Shown here: piece by piece, positions 29,009 to 39,143 of the stretch | Layout: every line of letters starts with the position of its first letter | Position numbering within the stretch: the stretch's first letter is position 1 | Notes under the pieces: generated by a model | Told to the model about the DNA's origin: nothing | Database searches by the model: none | What the model saw: the letters and a program-made list of their open reading frames with translations, nothing else | Origin: Anaerolineae bacterium | GTDB taxonomy: Bacteria > Chloroflexota > Anaerolineae > B4-G1 > SLSP01 | Direction of reading: 5' to 3' | NCBI GenBank assembly: GCA_016931185.1 | Contig: JAFGFI010000507.1 | Location: 1 to 64,000 of the forward strand | Length of the DNA stretch: 64,000 nt | Position numbers and translations under genes: made by a program

Positions 29009-30394
29009 CTAACTACGTGTAGCGCGGATTAGCGTGTCCATAGGGCCAGAAATGGGAAGGGTAAAAGCAAATTTGCTACCTTTACCCAACTCACTTTCTA
29101 CCCAAATTTTGCCACCGTGGGATTCGACGACCATCTTACAAAACGTCAATCCCAAACCAGTACCCCGCCGTTTTTCTTTTAGAGCCTGTCCAGCGGACGT
29201 TAACTGCCCAAACTTCTCAAAAATATAATCCTGGTATTCTTTTGGAATTCCCGGCCCGGTATCCGTGACACTGACCGTAATGGTATGTTCCGCCGTTATT
29301 TCAACTGCCACAGTGATCGTTCCATCCACAGGTGTATATTTGAGCGCGTTGGTTAACAGATTATCGATCACCCGTCCCACAAGTTGTTGATCACATTGAA
29401 TAACAAGGGGTTCAGTACAAGGTACTATCTCCAAATTTTGCCCCTCTAACTGCGTCACGGCACGCATTGCCTCAGCATTCCGCTTAACGAGATCACATAT
29501 ATTCACCGGGCTAAGCGTAAGTTTGAATTTTCCGGCTTCCATTTTATTAATATCCAAAATCTCACCGACTAATCCTAGCAACTTTTGGCCGCTGTGCCGG
29601 GCATTTTGCAGCATTTCTAACTGTCCGGCGTCCATTATCCCCGACATCGTCATCAACAACACATCTACTCCCCCTAACATTGCAGTGATAGGGTTGCGCA
29701 GGTCATGAACAATCATGTGGGTCAGATTATCGCGCAGTCGCTCTGACTCGCGTAATTCAGCATTGCTTCGTTTCAATCGTTGCGCCAGAGTGCCCGCCAA
29801 TTGTGATGTAATCACCGCCGGGATCGCCAATGCCAGCCAATTAATGACAAACAAAGCGCCGCGTCCTTGCGGCGAAAAATCCAACTCCCAGATATCAACA
29901 ATCGGCAAAACGGCGTTAAATTCCACCAACAAAACAATGCCATAACCAATCACACTTAACCCGGCAATAAGGGTGGCGCCCCTGCGTCCTAATAAAAACG
30001 AAGCCGCTAACACCACCACCAAATACAACACCGGCATAGGCGTTAGCGGAGCTCCGGTAAAGTGTACGCCCAAAGATACCAGGATGGTATACATTATGAG
30101 CGCGCCCCAAGCGAGGGTTTTAACCGGCCAATTCATCTGCAAGCCATACATTCCCCCCACCGTTACCATAGCACTGGCTAATGCGGTAAGTGAGGTTTCT
30201 AAAACCGGAATTTGTAACGAGATCAATCGTGGGCTGGTCCCCAAAATCATCGCCGCCAGACCAAACGTTAATACTCCCCCGAACAACAATGTATTACGCA
30301 GGTCACGCGCTTCATCCACATCACTGGCACTCATGGGCTGATTATGAGATTGATCTTCCATCTTCTGTCCCCCGGTCAGATTGTTTATAAGCAA
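29009..30394 (-). CDS. Membrane sensor histidine kinase
   Basis: [62 protein letters not shown]. Confidence 0.95.
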   Translation of the reverse strand: MLINNLTGGQKMEDQSHNQPMSASDVDEARDLRNTLLFGGVLTFGLAAMILGTSPRLISLQIPVLETSLTALASAMVTVGGMYGLQMNWPVKTLAWGALIMYTILVSLGVHFTGAPLTPMPVLYLVVVLAASFLLGRRGATLIAGLSVIGYGIVLLVEFNAVLPIVDIWELDFSPQGRGALFVINWLALAIPAVITSQLAGTLAQRLKRSNAELRESERLRDNLTHMIVHDLRNPITAMLGGVDVLLMTMSGIMDAGQLEMLQNARHSGQKLLGLVGEILDINKMEAGKFKLTLSPVNICDLVKRNAEAMRAVTQLEGQNLEIVPCTEPLVIQCDQQLVGRVIDNLLTNALKYTPVDGTITVAVEITAEHTITVSVTDTGPGIPKEYQDYIFEKFGQLTSAGQALKEKRRGTGLGLTFCKMVVESHGGKIWVESELGKGSKFAFTLPISGPMDTLIRATRS

Positions 30395-30492
30395 CTTGGG
30401 TTACTTAATAAAGTGTACTATAAAATTATCATCGGGTCAAGGGATATATTATCAAAATTTATATGACTCTACTAAAAAAGCACATCGTTTAC

Positions 30493-31893
30493 TCACGAAT
30501 CCAATGACTTCTCTAAGGCACGCTCATAAGCTTCGACACGCTTGGTAGCCCGCTGCAACTGCCAGAGTACAAAACGCACGCGCCCCGTCATTGCCGTTCC
30601 TAGATTCCATAATAATTGTGTACCTAGCACAGCATCATCCTCACAAAGTGCAAGCAGCCGTTCACGCGCTATTGCCAACACCGTTGCGCCATCCGGTCCG
30701 GCAATCATATCTGCGCTGCGCACGCCCTCATCAAACATCGCCCATTCCCCTGCCATTTGCCCTGGCTTCAAATCCGTCACATGACGTTTTCCCTCTTCAC
30801 TCTGATCTACAGGATTGTCGGGATTGTTCCAGATTTCAACCACACCACTGTGCAGAATATAAAATTCACTGCCCGATTCATTAGTGCTGGCTACTCTCTG
30901 ACCTACTTGATAGGTACGGGGTTCACATTGCGCCGCCAAGCGGATACGCTGCGCCATGTTCAAATTCGTGCCTATATCAGAATGGGCCAGAAACTGCGCA
31001 ATCTCATTAATCTGTAAAAGCGCATCATCTCCTACTGGGGTGTGAATTTTATCACTCGAGAGTGGCAACCCCAAATAGGCCGCTACAAGCCGGCGCGTAG
31101 CGGCAGGAGCCTCAAATTGTGGCCAATGTCCGGCCTTGGGCAAAATACGTAAGTCAGCTTGCGGCCATTCGTCCGCGACCACTCCTGCATCACGTAAAGG
31201 GACTGTATTGTCCTCCGCACCCCAAATTGCCAGCGCGGGTGTCTCAATCTGCGCTAGTCTGCCACTCAAATCATTTTCTCGCATCGCAAAGAAACATTCG
31301 GCCCGCACCTGGCCCTGGTCAGGATTGCGCACATCCTCGCGCAGACGGCGGTAATCGTCTTCGGTGATATCAGTGCGTTCAGCAAAGGAAGCAGGACGCA
31401 TAATCCGATCGGTAATTCCTACTAATGCGCCCTCCCCTGCAGAGATAATCAAACTCCCCAATCCGAACCGCTCTAAAATCGTGATTGGAGAAATAAATAA
31501 ATTGATATAGGTAGATAATTTCCCGGTAATCGTGGGATCTAACAACACCATGCGTTCCACCAAAACCGGATGGCGCAGTGCCAGGGTCAAACTTGTCATC
31601 CCCCCCATCGAATGACCGATCAACACCGCCGGCCCATCACTAACCTGAGCGATTAATTCTGCCAACAAGTCAGCATAAGCAGAAATAGTGGTACGTTCCG
31701 GCAAACGCGGCGAACCGCCATAACCGGGCAAGTCCACAGCCATACAACGGAAACGCTGGCTAAGCAAACCCAGCAAAGGGGACAAAGCATACCAGGAACT
31801 GGACCACCCGTGGATAAGTAACGCCAGTTGGCGCCTGGGGGATCCCTCCTCAACAACGTGAATTTTCTGACCGTTGATGTTATAGAAGGCCAT
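30493..31893 (-). CDS. Alpha/beta hydrolase fused to a C-terminal cyclic-nucleotide-binding-like domain
   Basis: LLIHGWSSSWYALSPL; VLIGHSMGGMTSL; then YQVGQRVASTNESGSEFYILHSGVVEIWNN...LKPGQMAGEWAMFDEGVRSADMIA. Confidence 0.85.
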   Translation of the reverse strand: MAFYNINGQKIHVVEEGSPRRQLALLIHGWSSSWYALSPLLGLLSQRFRCMAVDLPGYGGSPRLPERTTISAYADLLAELIAQVSDGPAVLIGHSMGGMTSLTLALRHPVLVERMVLLDPTITGKLSTYINLFISPITILERFGLGSLIISAGEGALVGITDRIMRPASFAERTDITEDDYRRLREDVRNPDQGQVRAECFFAMRENDLSGRLAQIETPALAIWGAEDNTVPLRDAGVVADEWPQADLRILPKAGHWPQFEAPAATRRLVAAYLGLPLSSDKIHTPVGDDALLQINEIAQFLAHSDIGTNLNMAQRIRLAAQCEPRTYQVGQRVASTNESGSEFYILHSGVVEIWNNPDNPVDQSEEGKRHVTDLKPGQMAGEWAMFDEGVRSADMIAGPDGATVLAIARERLLALCEDDAVLGTQLLWNLGTAMTGRVRFVLWQLQRATKRVEAYERALEKSLDS

Positions 31894-31899
31894 ATAAGC

Positions 31900-32005
31900 A
31901 CTCCCTTGAAAATAGCAAATAGCGAATTACGGATTACGCATCACGTGTGCAATTTTCATCCAACCGCTGGTGGACGCACCGCGTTAATGAGTAATTCTCT
32001 AAAAT
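31900..32005 (-). repeat. SD-carrying dispersed repeat, chimeric copy D
   Basis: ctcccttgaaaatagcaaat + gcgaattacggattacgcatcacg + aattttcatccaaccgctggtggacgcaccgcgttaatgagtaattctct. Confidence 0.85.
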
Positions 32006-32158
32006 CCGTAAATTTTGGTAAGCAGGTTAATGTCTACCATTCTTACCCTATTGTAATGTATGGAAACGGTCAAGAAATTACAATTTTGTTACGATTTTTC
32101 ACACATCACTAATGCTTTTTGTAACACAAACCGTCATAAAAGTTGCGATTTGATAAAA

Positions 32159-32202
32159 CCTCAGTTGTTGGCAAGGTTTCTGAACCTTGCCAACAACTGA
32201 GG
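32159..32202. terminator. Perfect 20-bp-arm palindrome; T-run on minus strand after the USP gene
   Basis: cctcagttgttggcaaggtt-tctg-aaccttgccaacaactgagg. Confidence 0.85.
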
Positions 32203-32227
32203 GGAAGAGTAACTACACCCCTTCTTC

Positions 32228-33970
32228 TTACCTACAAATCAAAATCGGCCACCGGCTTTCACGTAATACCCGGCCTAACGCACTGCCCAATAGCAGCTCC
32301 AACACGACTCCATGGCTATATCCACCCATCACCAAAAGGTCACAATTATATGTTTCTGCATTGGACAAAATCCCCGTTACTACAGAGCCACGCTCCTCAA
32401 ACACACAAGTAGCTTGGATACCATAACTTTCCAAATAGGCCCCGGCATAATCCATAATTCCACGATCCATCTTGTTCCCTTGCTGAACAGTCACCACGAT
32501 CACTGACACATCCGGCCAACGAGCCGCCAGATAAGCGGTCACGAACAGAGCTTCCCGGGCTTTAGGACTCCCATTATAAGCCAGCAATATTCGTTTTAGC
32601 GGAGATACAGTGCCACTAGGAACAGCCAATAAAGGACAAGGAGAACGATGTAACAATGTGCGAAACCCAGATTTCAGTTTAGCCAATACTTTCAAACCTG
32701 GCGGATAAGCAAGATTTACGACCAGAAGATCGCCCCAACGCGCGCGCTCAATCAAACGAGAAGCAGCGACACCGGTTTCAACTGCCAACCGTCCGGTAAC
32801 ACCTGCTATATCACACCGCTTTTCAAACTCCGTCTGTAAAGCAGCACTTATCTCCTTCTCGCGCCATACTTTTGGAGAGATAACGTGCAGTCCCCACACA
32901 CGCCCTTCCTCCCGGCGCGCGATTTCAAACGCCACTGTTAGTGTCTGCCAACCACTCTCCATTCCATTAACGCCTACCACCACATCACTGAACAAGCGAT
33001 CTTCACGATGTACGGTCAAGCGCCACTCCCGCCAAGCACCGGGCGGCGGACCGGATTCCAGTTCTGCAAGCATGACTAAAGCCTTGATCCTCGCCCATAA
33101 GCGTGAAAATACCCGCCTTGTCTGCGTGCTAAAACGTTTCGCCAGATCCTGCGCAACCATTTCAGGCGGCACCGACCAACCTAGCATTTCCTCCAAAGCG
33201 ACACGATATTCAGCCAACCAGAGATACATATCTGTTTCGGTACGATTAGGAAAATCACGCAATAACCCTATCTCGCAAATCAAATTTACCACAGGCAAGT
33301 AAACCTTATCATACCAGTTGCCCACAGCCTCTGCATAAGTGACGTCTCGTCGTTGATCTAATCCCATATAATAATGATGGACGTAGATGTGTTCTTCCAG
33401 TTCCCGATATTTGCCAGGGGCAGTAACTTTTAAGTTAGCATCCGGGCGAATTTCATCTAAGTGCGTCCTGGCTATAAAATCGGCATACTCAGCCTCAAGG
33501 ATAAGATCATCCAGCTTACTATCAGGCGTCAAATGTGCCCGTGTCTTAATCTCTATTACATAAGCCTGGATGGTAGGAGTTTCAAGTTGTCTGGCAACTG
33601 AAACGCGATGATTCCCATCTTTCACAAAATAGACCTCACCAACCTGGTAAACCTCAATCGGCGGCACCCCTACCGGGTTGTCCGTCGCCATTCGCACCCG
33701 CGTCCAACGCCAGCAATCACTGTCTTGTAAAGGTAAAAAACTACGGGTGAAATCGGTATAACGTCCTACACTACCCACAATAGCATCCAGGGGAATATCC
33801 TGTAGACCACGCTCTGTCCCTTGTACGGCCCCCAATAACCTGCGCACTTCCTCATACGGAAGCAGTTCAATCGCCCGCCCCCGCAAACGACTCATAATAA
33901 CTTCAAGTGACGCCTTACGCCGCGCGTCACGAAAATCATTCACAGCCGCCGTATAATTCAAAACTGGCAT
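32228..33970 (-). CDS. ParB-like N-terminal domain plus linker plus tandem universal stress protein domains
   Basis: VGVPPIEVYQVGEVYFVKDGNHRVSVARQ (ParB-like); two USP-like units ending in HRSPCPLLAVPSG and LRESRWPILICR. Confidence 0.8.
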   Translation of the reverse strand: MPVLNYTAAVNDFRDARRKASLEVIMSRLRGRAIELLPYEEVRRLLGAVQGTERGLQDIPLDAIVGSVGRYTDFTRSFLPLQDSDCWRWTRVRMATDNPVGVPPIEVYQVGEVYFVKDGNHRVSVARQLETPTIQAYVIEIKTRAHLTPDSKLDDLILEAEYADFIARTHLDEIRPDANLKVTAPGKYRELEEHIYVHHYYMGLDQRRDVTYAEAVGNWYDKVYLPVVNLICEIGLLRDFPNRTETDMYLWLAEYRVALEEMLGWSVPPEMVAQDLAKRFSTQTRRVFSRLWARIKALVMLAELESGPPPGAWREWRLTVHREDRLFSDVVVGVNGMESGWQTLTVAFEIARREEGRVWGLHVISPKVWREKEISAALQTEFEKRCDIAGVTGRLAVETGVAASRLIERARWGDLLVVNLAYPPGLKVLAKLKSGFRTLLHRSPCPLLAVPSGTVSPLKRILLAYNGSPKAREALFVTAYLAARWPDVSVIVVTVQQGNKMDRGIMDYAGAYLESYGIQATCVFEERGSVVTGILSNAETYNCDLLVMGGYSHGVVLELLLGSALGRVLRESRWPILICR

Positions 33971-34212
33971 TACATCCTCTCAACACAAAGCAATTTATAA
34001 ATTACAAACCCCCCCGTAGGGTGCATCGAATCACGATGAGTATAAGTAAATCAATAAAGAAGTCAAAATCTCAGGAAACCTAACAGAGCAGCATAGGGGA
34101 GATGTCACTTGCTAATATTTTAACTTGTTTATATAATTTAACGCGAATTGTAAGAATTTGAACGCATCAGATCTTAATTTTTAAAAATACAGCTTTAAGA
34201 AAGGAGTAAATT

Positions 34213-34629
34213 ATGGCAAAAATCACAACTCACTACAAGGGTGACATGCTTTTCGAGTCTAAAATCGGTAAGCACTCCGTCATCATTGATGTACCCGAAA
34301 GTATGGGCGGCAGTGACCGTGGGCCAATGCCCCCACAACTGTTTGTTGCTTCCCTGGGAAGCTGCATCGCCGCGTTTGTGGCGCAGTACTGCGAAAAAAA
34401 CGGCATTGATGACACGGGAATGACAGTAGCCGTCAGCTTTGATAAAGCCGACGATCCCACTCGCCTGGTCAACTTGAAGGCGACTGTTAATCTTCCCAAC
34501 GGTGATTGCGCTAAACGCGTAAAGGCTATTGAGCGTGTCGCCGAACATTGCCCGGTTCATATGACCATTGAGACGATGGCAGGGTTAGACATCGAAATCC
34601 TTGGCAAGGGTGAATGTGATATCAGCTAA
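34213..34629 (+). CDS. OsmC family protein
   Basis: GPMPPQLFVASLGSCIAAFVAQYCEKNGI; EHCPVHMTIE. Confidence 0.9.
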   Translation: MAKITTHYKGDMLFESKIGKHSVIIDVPESMGGSDRGPMPPQLFVASLGSCIAAFVAQYCEKNGIDDTGMTVAVSFDKADDPTRLVNLKATVNLPNGDCAKRVKAIERVAEHCPVHMTIETMAGLDIEILGKGECDIS

Positions 34630-34650
34630 CTAACCTAACGTCTATCCAAC

Positions 34651-34686
34651 AAAAGCGGGGAATCTTATCACACTCCCCGCTTTTTT
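34651..34686 (+). terminator. Rho-independent terminator
   Basis: aaaagcgggga...tccccgctttttt. Confidence 0.9.
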
Positions 34687-34699
34687 ATACGCAGCTAAC

Positions 34700-34772
34700 G
34701 GCCAGGTTCAGAAATCTTGCTTTTTACCTTTACACTTTTACGCTTGATAGGGCATAAAGTGTAAAGGTAATT
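34700..34772 (+). repeat. Dispersed palindromic repeat, copy 1 (pairs with 60909-60980)
   Basis: ggccaggttcagaaatcttgctttttacctttacacttttacgcttgatagggcataaagtgtaaaggtaa. Confidence 0.9.
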
Positions 34773-34878
34773 TAAACTATTCCCAGCTAACAGATCCTAA
34801 AGTAACGCCACTCTTGGCATTTTATGCAAATCAGGGCATAATTTATAAATGTGTTATCGATAGTGTTAAGGAGGAAAA

Positions 34879-37350
34879 GTGGTTAAATATATACATCTAC
34901 ATCAAGCAAAATTCAAAGAAGCCTACACATCCGAATGGCTTCCGGCCCAGGTCCCGGGCTCAGTTCACACCGATCTCCTGGCTCTGGATCGTATCCCTGA
35001 TCCTTTTGTAGCCGACAATGAGCTTTCTGTCCAGTGGGTCACCGAGCGGAACTGGGAATATCAACTCACGTTCCAGGCAGCAGCGGATCTGTTGGCCGAA
35101 GAACATATTTTTCTGGTGTGTGATGGTCTAGACACCTTCGCTCATGTAAAAGTTAATGATATGCCCATCGGGCATGCGGAAAATATGTTCCGGCAATATC
35201 GTTGGGAAGTCACTTCGTTGCTTACTGAAGACGAGAACACTCTCCACATCCGATTCCCATCCACCGTTGCCCACATTCGCCAGCAACAGGAGAAATTTCC
35301 CTTGACCGGCGTCAGTCAAGCGATCCCTGGCGGTCCTTACGTGCGCAAGGCCCCCTCACATTTTGGATGGGATTGGGGCCCGCAACTCCCCCCCACCGGC
35401 ATTTGGAAAGACGTGAGAATTGAGGGATATACCACTGCCCGCATAGAGGATGTCCACATACGCCAGCAGCACAGCGACAATAACTCTGTCATCCTTAGCG
35501 TGGATGTCGCTCTCGAACGATGGCAGACCGCCGATGTAAATGTCACCCTAAAAGTCACCGCACCCGGCGGTACCGAGCAAACCATAACCGGCGTACTAAA
35601 GGGCGATACATCCACCGGCAATCTCACTGTTGAACTTAAAAATGCACAGCTCTGGTGGCCCAACGGGTATGGAGACCACCCTCTCTACAAGGTTAAGGTT
35701 ATCCTGGAACAGAATGGCAACTGCCTTGATAGTCGCGACTACAAAGTGGGTCTACGCACACTTGAACTGCGCCAGGAACCAGACGAATTTGGTACCTCAT
35801 TCACATTTGTGGTCAACGGTGTGCCGGTCTTTGCCAAAGGTGCAAACTGGATTCCCGCCGATTCTTTCCCGACCCGCATCAGCGATGAGCACTTAACCCA
35901 CTTGATCCGCAGTGCAGCGGACGCTAACATGAATATGCTGCGCGTCTGGGGCGGCGGTTTCTACGAAGAGGAACGCTTTTATGATCTGTGCGACACCTAC
36001 GGCATCCTGGTATGGCAGGATTTCATCTTCGCGTGTAGCATCTATCCTGACGACGACGCCTTCTTCGAGAATGTGCGCGTCGAGGCCATCCAAAACATCC
36101 GCCGCCTACGACACCGTGCCAGCCTCGCGCTATGGTGCGGCAATAATGAGATGGAAGGCGGATGGGCAGATTGGGGATGGGCACAACGCCAACCCGAAGC
36201 TAAACGGCTCAAAGCCGCCTATGACCGGATGTACCATCACCTGCTCCCCGACCTCTGCGCTGTCGAAGATCCCGATCATGCCTATTGGCCCAGTTCCCCT
36301 TCTTCCGGCGTCCCCTTCGATGATCCTAATGGCACCTGGGCGGGCGACACACACAACTGGATGGTATGGCACGGGGGGCAAAAGTTTGCCGGGTACCGCG
36401 AGCACAATTCGCGCTTCGTGAGCGAATTCGGCTTCCAATCCCTGCCCGTTTTACGTACCATTAGCACCTATGCACCTGTGTCCGAATGGAATATGACCTC
36501 CTATCTGATGGAGCATCACCAACGCAATGCTTCTGGTAACGGTAAAATCATCAACTATATGACCGATCACTTCCGCATGCCAAAAGATTTTCCCTCGCTG
36601 GTCTACTTGACCCAGATTCTCCAAGCTGAAGCCGTGCGCACAGGGGTAGAATATTGGCGGCGCAACCGCGCCTGTACCAGCGGCACACTCTATTGGCAAC
36701 TAAACGACTGTTGGCCCGTCGCATCCTGGGCCAGCCTCGACTACTTCGGCCGGTGGAAAGCCCTACACTACAGTGCGCGCCGCTTCTACGCGCCCGTACT
36801 GCTCTCGGCAGAAGAAGCTGTTACCCAGGCTTGCCTTTACGTCACCAGCGATCTTATGCAAACCTGGACAGGTATAGTGCATTGGGTATTAGAAACCCTG
36901 GATGGCAAAGTGATTGTCGCAGGACAAGAAGAAGTTGTCGTGCCCGCTTTGAGCGCGATGTGTATCCTACACCGCGATTTTGGGGAACACGTCAACGATA
37001 CCACATGCCGCGAGATCGTCCTGGTCTACGAGTTATGGCAAGATGAGGACACATTGCTCAGCCGGAGTATGATGCCCTTCATACCCTCCAAACACCTGGC
37101 TCTCACCGAGCCATACATTACCCACGCGCTTGATATCATGGATGGTCAATTGGCGATCACGCTTACTGCCCAGACTCTTGCCAGTTTTGTATGGTTAGAC
37201 TTGATAGGTACAGACGTGATCTTTAGTGACAACGCCTTTGATCTCCCTGCCAAGCGCACTGTGACCGTTACCTGCCCGCTCCCCGAAGGCTGGGATCTTG
37301 ATCAGGCTCAATCCGCGCTACAGATCCGCAGCTTGAAGGATTCATTTTAA
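34879..37350 (+). CDS. GH2 family beta-mannosidase
   Basis: GWDWGPQLPPTGIWKDVRIEGY; MLRVWGGGFYEEERFYDLCDTYGILVWQDF; WCGNNEMEGG; SEFGFQSLP. Confidence 0.95.
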   Translation: MVKYIHLHQAKFKEAYTSEWLPAQVPGSVHTDLLALDRIPDPFVADNELSVQWVTERNWEYQLTFQAAADLLAEEHIFLVCDGLDTFAHVKVNDMPIGHAENMFRQYRWEVTSLLTEDENTLHIRFPSTVAHIRQQQEKFPLTGVSQAIPGGPYVRKAPSHFGWDWGPQLPPTGIWKDVRIEGYTTARIEDVHIRQQHSDNNSVILSVDVALERWQTADVNVTLKVTAPGGTEQTITGVLKGDTSTGNLTVELKNAQLWWPNGYGDHPLYKVKVILEQNGNCLDSRDYKVGLRTLELRQEPDEFGTSFTFVVNGVPVFAKGANWIPADSFPTRISDEHLTHLIRSAADANMNMLRVWGGGFYEEERFYDLCDTYGILVWQDFIFACSIYPDDDAFFENVRVEAIQNIRRLRHRASLALWCGNNEMEGGWADWGWAQRQPEAKRLKAAYDRMYHHLLPDLCAVEDPDHAYWPSSPSSGVPFDDPNGTWAGDTHNWMVWHGGQKFAGYREHNSRFVSEFGFQSLPVLRTISTYAPVSEWNMTSYLMEHHQRNASGNGKIINYMTDHFRMPKDFPSLVYLTQILQAEAVRTGVEYWRRNRACTSGTLYWQLNDCWPVASWASLDYFGRWKALHYSARRFYAPVLLSAEEAVTQACLYVTSDLMQTWTGIVHWVLETLDGKVIVAGQEEVVVPALSAMCILHRDFGEHVNDTTCREIVLVYELWQDEDTLLSRSMMPFIPSKHLALTEPYITHALDIMDGQLAITLTAQTLASFVWLDLIGTDVIFSDNAFDLPAKRTVTVTCPLPEGWDLDQAQSALQIRSLKDSF

Positions 37351-37354
37351 TAAT

Positions 37355-37395
37355 ATATTTTTCGTTTCCGGGCTACGCCCGGAAACGAAAAATAT
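37355..37395. terminator. Perfect hairpin
   Basis: atatttttcgtttccgggc-tac-gcccggaaacgaaaaatat. Confidence 0.85.
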
Positions 37396-37419
37396 ACTTT
37401 ACATCCAAAGGAATCACAA

Positions 37420-38043
37420 ATGACCGAACCTCAATGGCTAATATGGACTCGCGCGCTGCGCGCCTTGGCGCAGGCCGGGTTGACCTATAACGAAAATCCG
37501 TATGACCGGGAACGTTACGAAGCAATCCGCGATATCGCGGCAGAGATGGCGGCAGCAGGCGCAGACGTTGATCTACCCCAGGTACGCGATCTCTTCACCG
37601 GACAAACCGGTTACGAGACACCCAAAGTAGATGTGCGCGGCGTCGTCTTCCAAGATGATAAGCTCCTGCTCGTGCAGGAACTCTCGGATGGCGGTCGCTG
37701 GACGTTGCCCGGTGGTTGGGCCGATATCAACGAACCCCCTAGCACCGCCGTTGAGCGCGAAGTTTGGGAAGAATCCGGTTACCAGACTCACGCCACCAAG
37801 CTGCTGCTACTCTATGATCGCAGTCTGCACGGCCACCCTCCCCATCCCTTTCACATCTACAAACTCTTCTTCTTGTGTGAACTTATGGGCGGCGCGCCGA
37901 CCGACAGCCACGAGACCAGCGGCGCAGCCTTCTTTGCCGAAGACGCCATCCCCGACTTGTCTATCAGTCGCACTACGCCGGAAGAGATTAGTCGTTTATT
38001 TGAACACCACCGTCATCCTGAATGGGCGACGGAGTTTGATTGA
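37420..38043 (+). CDS. Nudix hydrolase
   Basis: LPGGWADINEPPSTAVEREVWEESGYQ Nudix box. Confidence 0.95.
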   Translation: MTEPQWLIWTRALRALAQAGLTYNENPYDRERYEAIRDIAAEMAAAGADVDLPQVRDLFTGQTGYETPKVDVRGVVFQDDKLLLVQELSDGGRWTLPGGWADINEPPSTAVEREVWEESGYQTHATKLLLLYDRSLHGHPPHPFHIYKLFFLCELMGGAPTDSHETSGAAFFAEDAIPDLSISRTTPEEISRLFEHHRHPEWATEFD

Positions 38044-38084
38044 AGCATGAAACGTGAGATGTAATTTGCACAAGGAGCATATCT

Positions 38085-39104
38085 ATGAGGAATGAACCGA
38101 TTATCGGCCCGCTGACTTCTAGTCCGGTCATTCACCGGTACGCGAGTAATCCAATTTTGACGGCGGCGGATTTACCATATCCCAGCACGTTGGTGTTTAA
38201 CGCGGGCGTGACGAAATATCAGGGGAAGTATGTCATCGTTTTTCGCAATGATTACGGGGATTATGCCAACAATCACTATTTCGACGGCACCAATTTGGGA
38301 TTGGCGTTCAGTAATGATGGTATCCATTGGGATGTGCAACCTCAGCCATGCTTCGCGCTTTCCGGTGGTGAGCGCGCTACAGGCACGATCACGCGCGCCT
38401 ATGACCCGCGTCTTACTGTGATCGAAGGACGTTGCTATATGACCTTCGCGGTAGACACGCTTCATGGTGTACGCGGCGGCGTGGCCGTCACCGAGGATTT
38501 TGAACACTGGGAGATCCTCAGTATCAGCGTGCCCGAAAACCGCAATATGGTGTTGTTTCCAGAACGCATCGGGGGAAAGTATGTACGGCTGGAACGCCCA
38601 ATGCCCGTCTACGGGCGCGGGGGGCGCGAGCGTTTCGACATCTGGCTCTCCGACTCACCCGACCTGGCCTATTGGGGGAATAGCGCGTTTATCCTCGGCG
38701 TCGAAGATGTACCCTATGCTAACCTCAAGATTGGCCCGGCAGCCCCGCCCGTCAAGACAGCCGAGGGATGGCTCACTACTTTCCACGCAGTGGACCTGGA
38801 TCCGGCGCGCGGCAAGAACGGGTGGGAAGAACGCTGGCAAAAGCGCTATACCACGGGTGTAATGCTGCTCAACCTGGATAATCCGCACCAGATTGTAGGC
38901 ATCTATCCCTTCCCCCTGATGGCGCCCGAAGCCCCCTACGAGATCGGCGGTGGCTTCCGCAACGGGGTCATCTTCCCCGGCGGTATGATCCTGGAGGAAA
39001 CCGGCGAGGTAAAGTTTTATTACGGCGCGGCGGACACGGTGACATGTTTGGCGACAGCGGATGTAGAGGAGTTGGTGGGGTTGTGCAACGGGAAGGTGGG
39101 GTGA
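38085..39104 (+). CDS. GH130 beta-mannoside phosphorylase/hydrolase-like
   Basis: NPILTAADLPYPSTLVFNAGVTKYQGKYVIVFRNDYGDY; YDPRLTVIEGRCYMTF; KFYYGAADTVTCLATADVEEL. Confidence 0.9.
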   Translation: MRNEPIIGPLTSSPVIHRYASNPILTAADLPYPSTLVFNAGVTKYQGKYVIVFRNDYGDYANNHYFDGTNLGLAFSNDGIHWDVQPQPCFALSGGERATGTITRAYDPRLTVIEGRCYMTFAVDTLHGVRGGVAVTEDFEHWEILSISVPENRNMVLFPERIGGKYVRLERPMPVYGRGGRERFDIWLSDSPDLAYWGNSAFILGVEDVPYANLKIGPAAPPVKTAEGWLTTFHAVDLDPARGKNGWEERWQKRYTTGVMLLNLDNPHQIVGIYPFPLMAPEAPYEIGGGFRNGVIFPGGMILEETGEVKFYYGAADTVTCLATADVEELVGLCNGKVG

Positions 39105-39143
39105 GGCAAAAAAGCGCGACGCAATCTTGCAGCAACATCTCGC

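Noticed and set aside
36130-36699. Minus-strand ORFs opposite the GH2 gene
   Set aside because: Antisense shadows of a high-confidence CDS.
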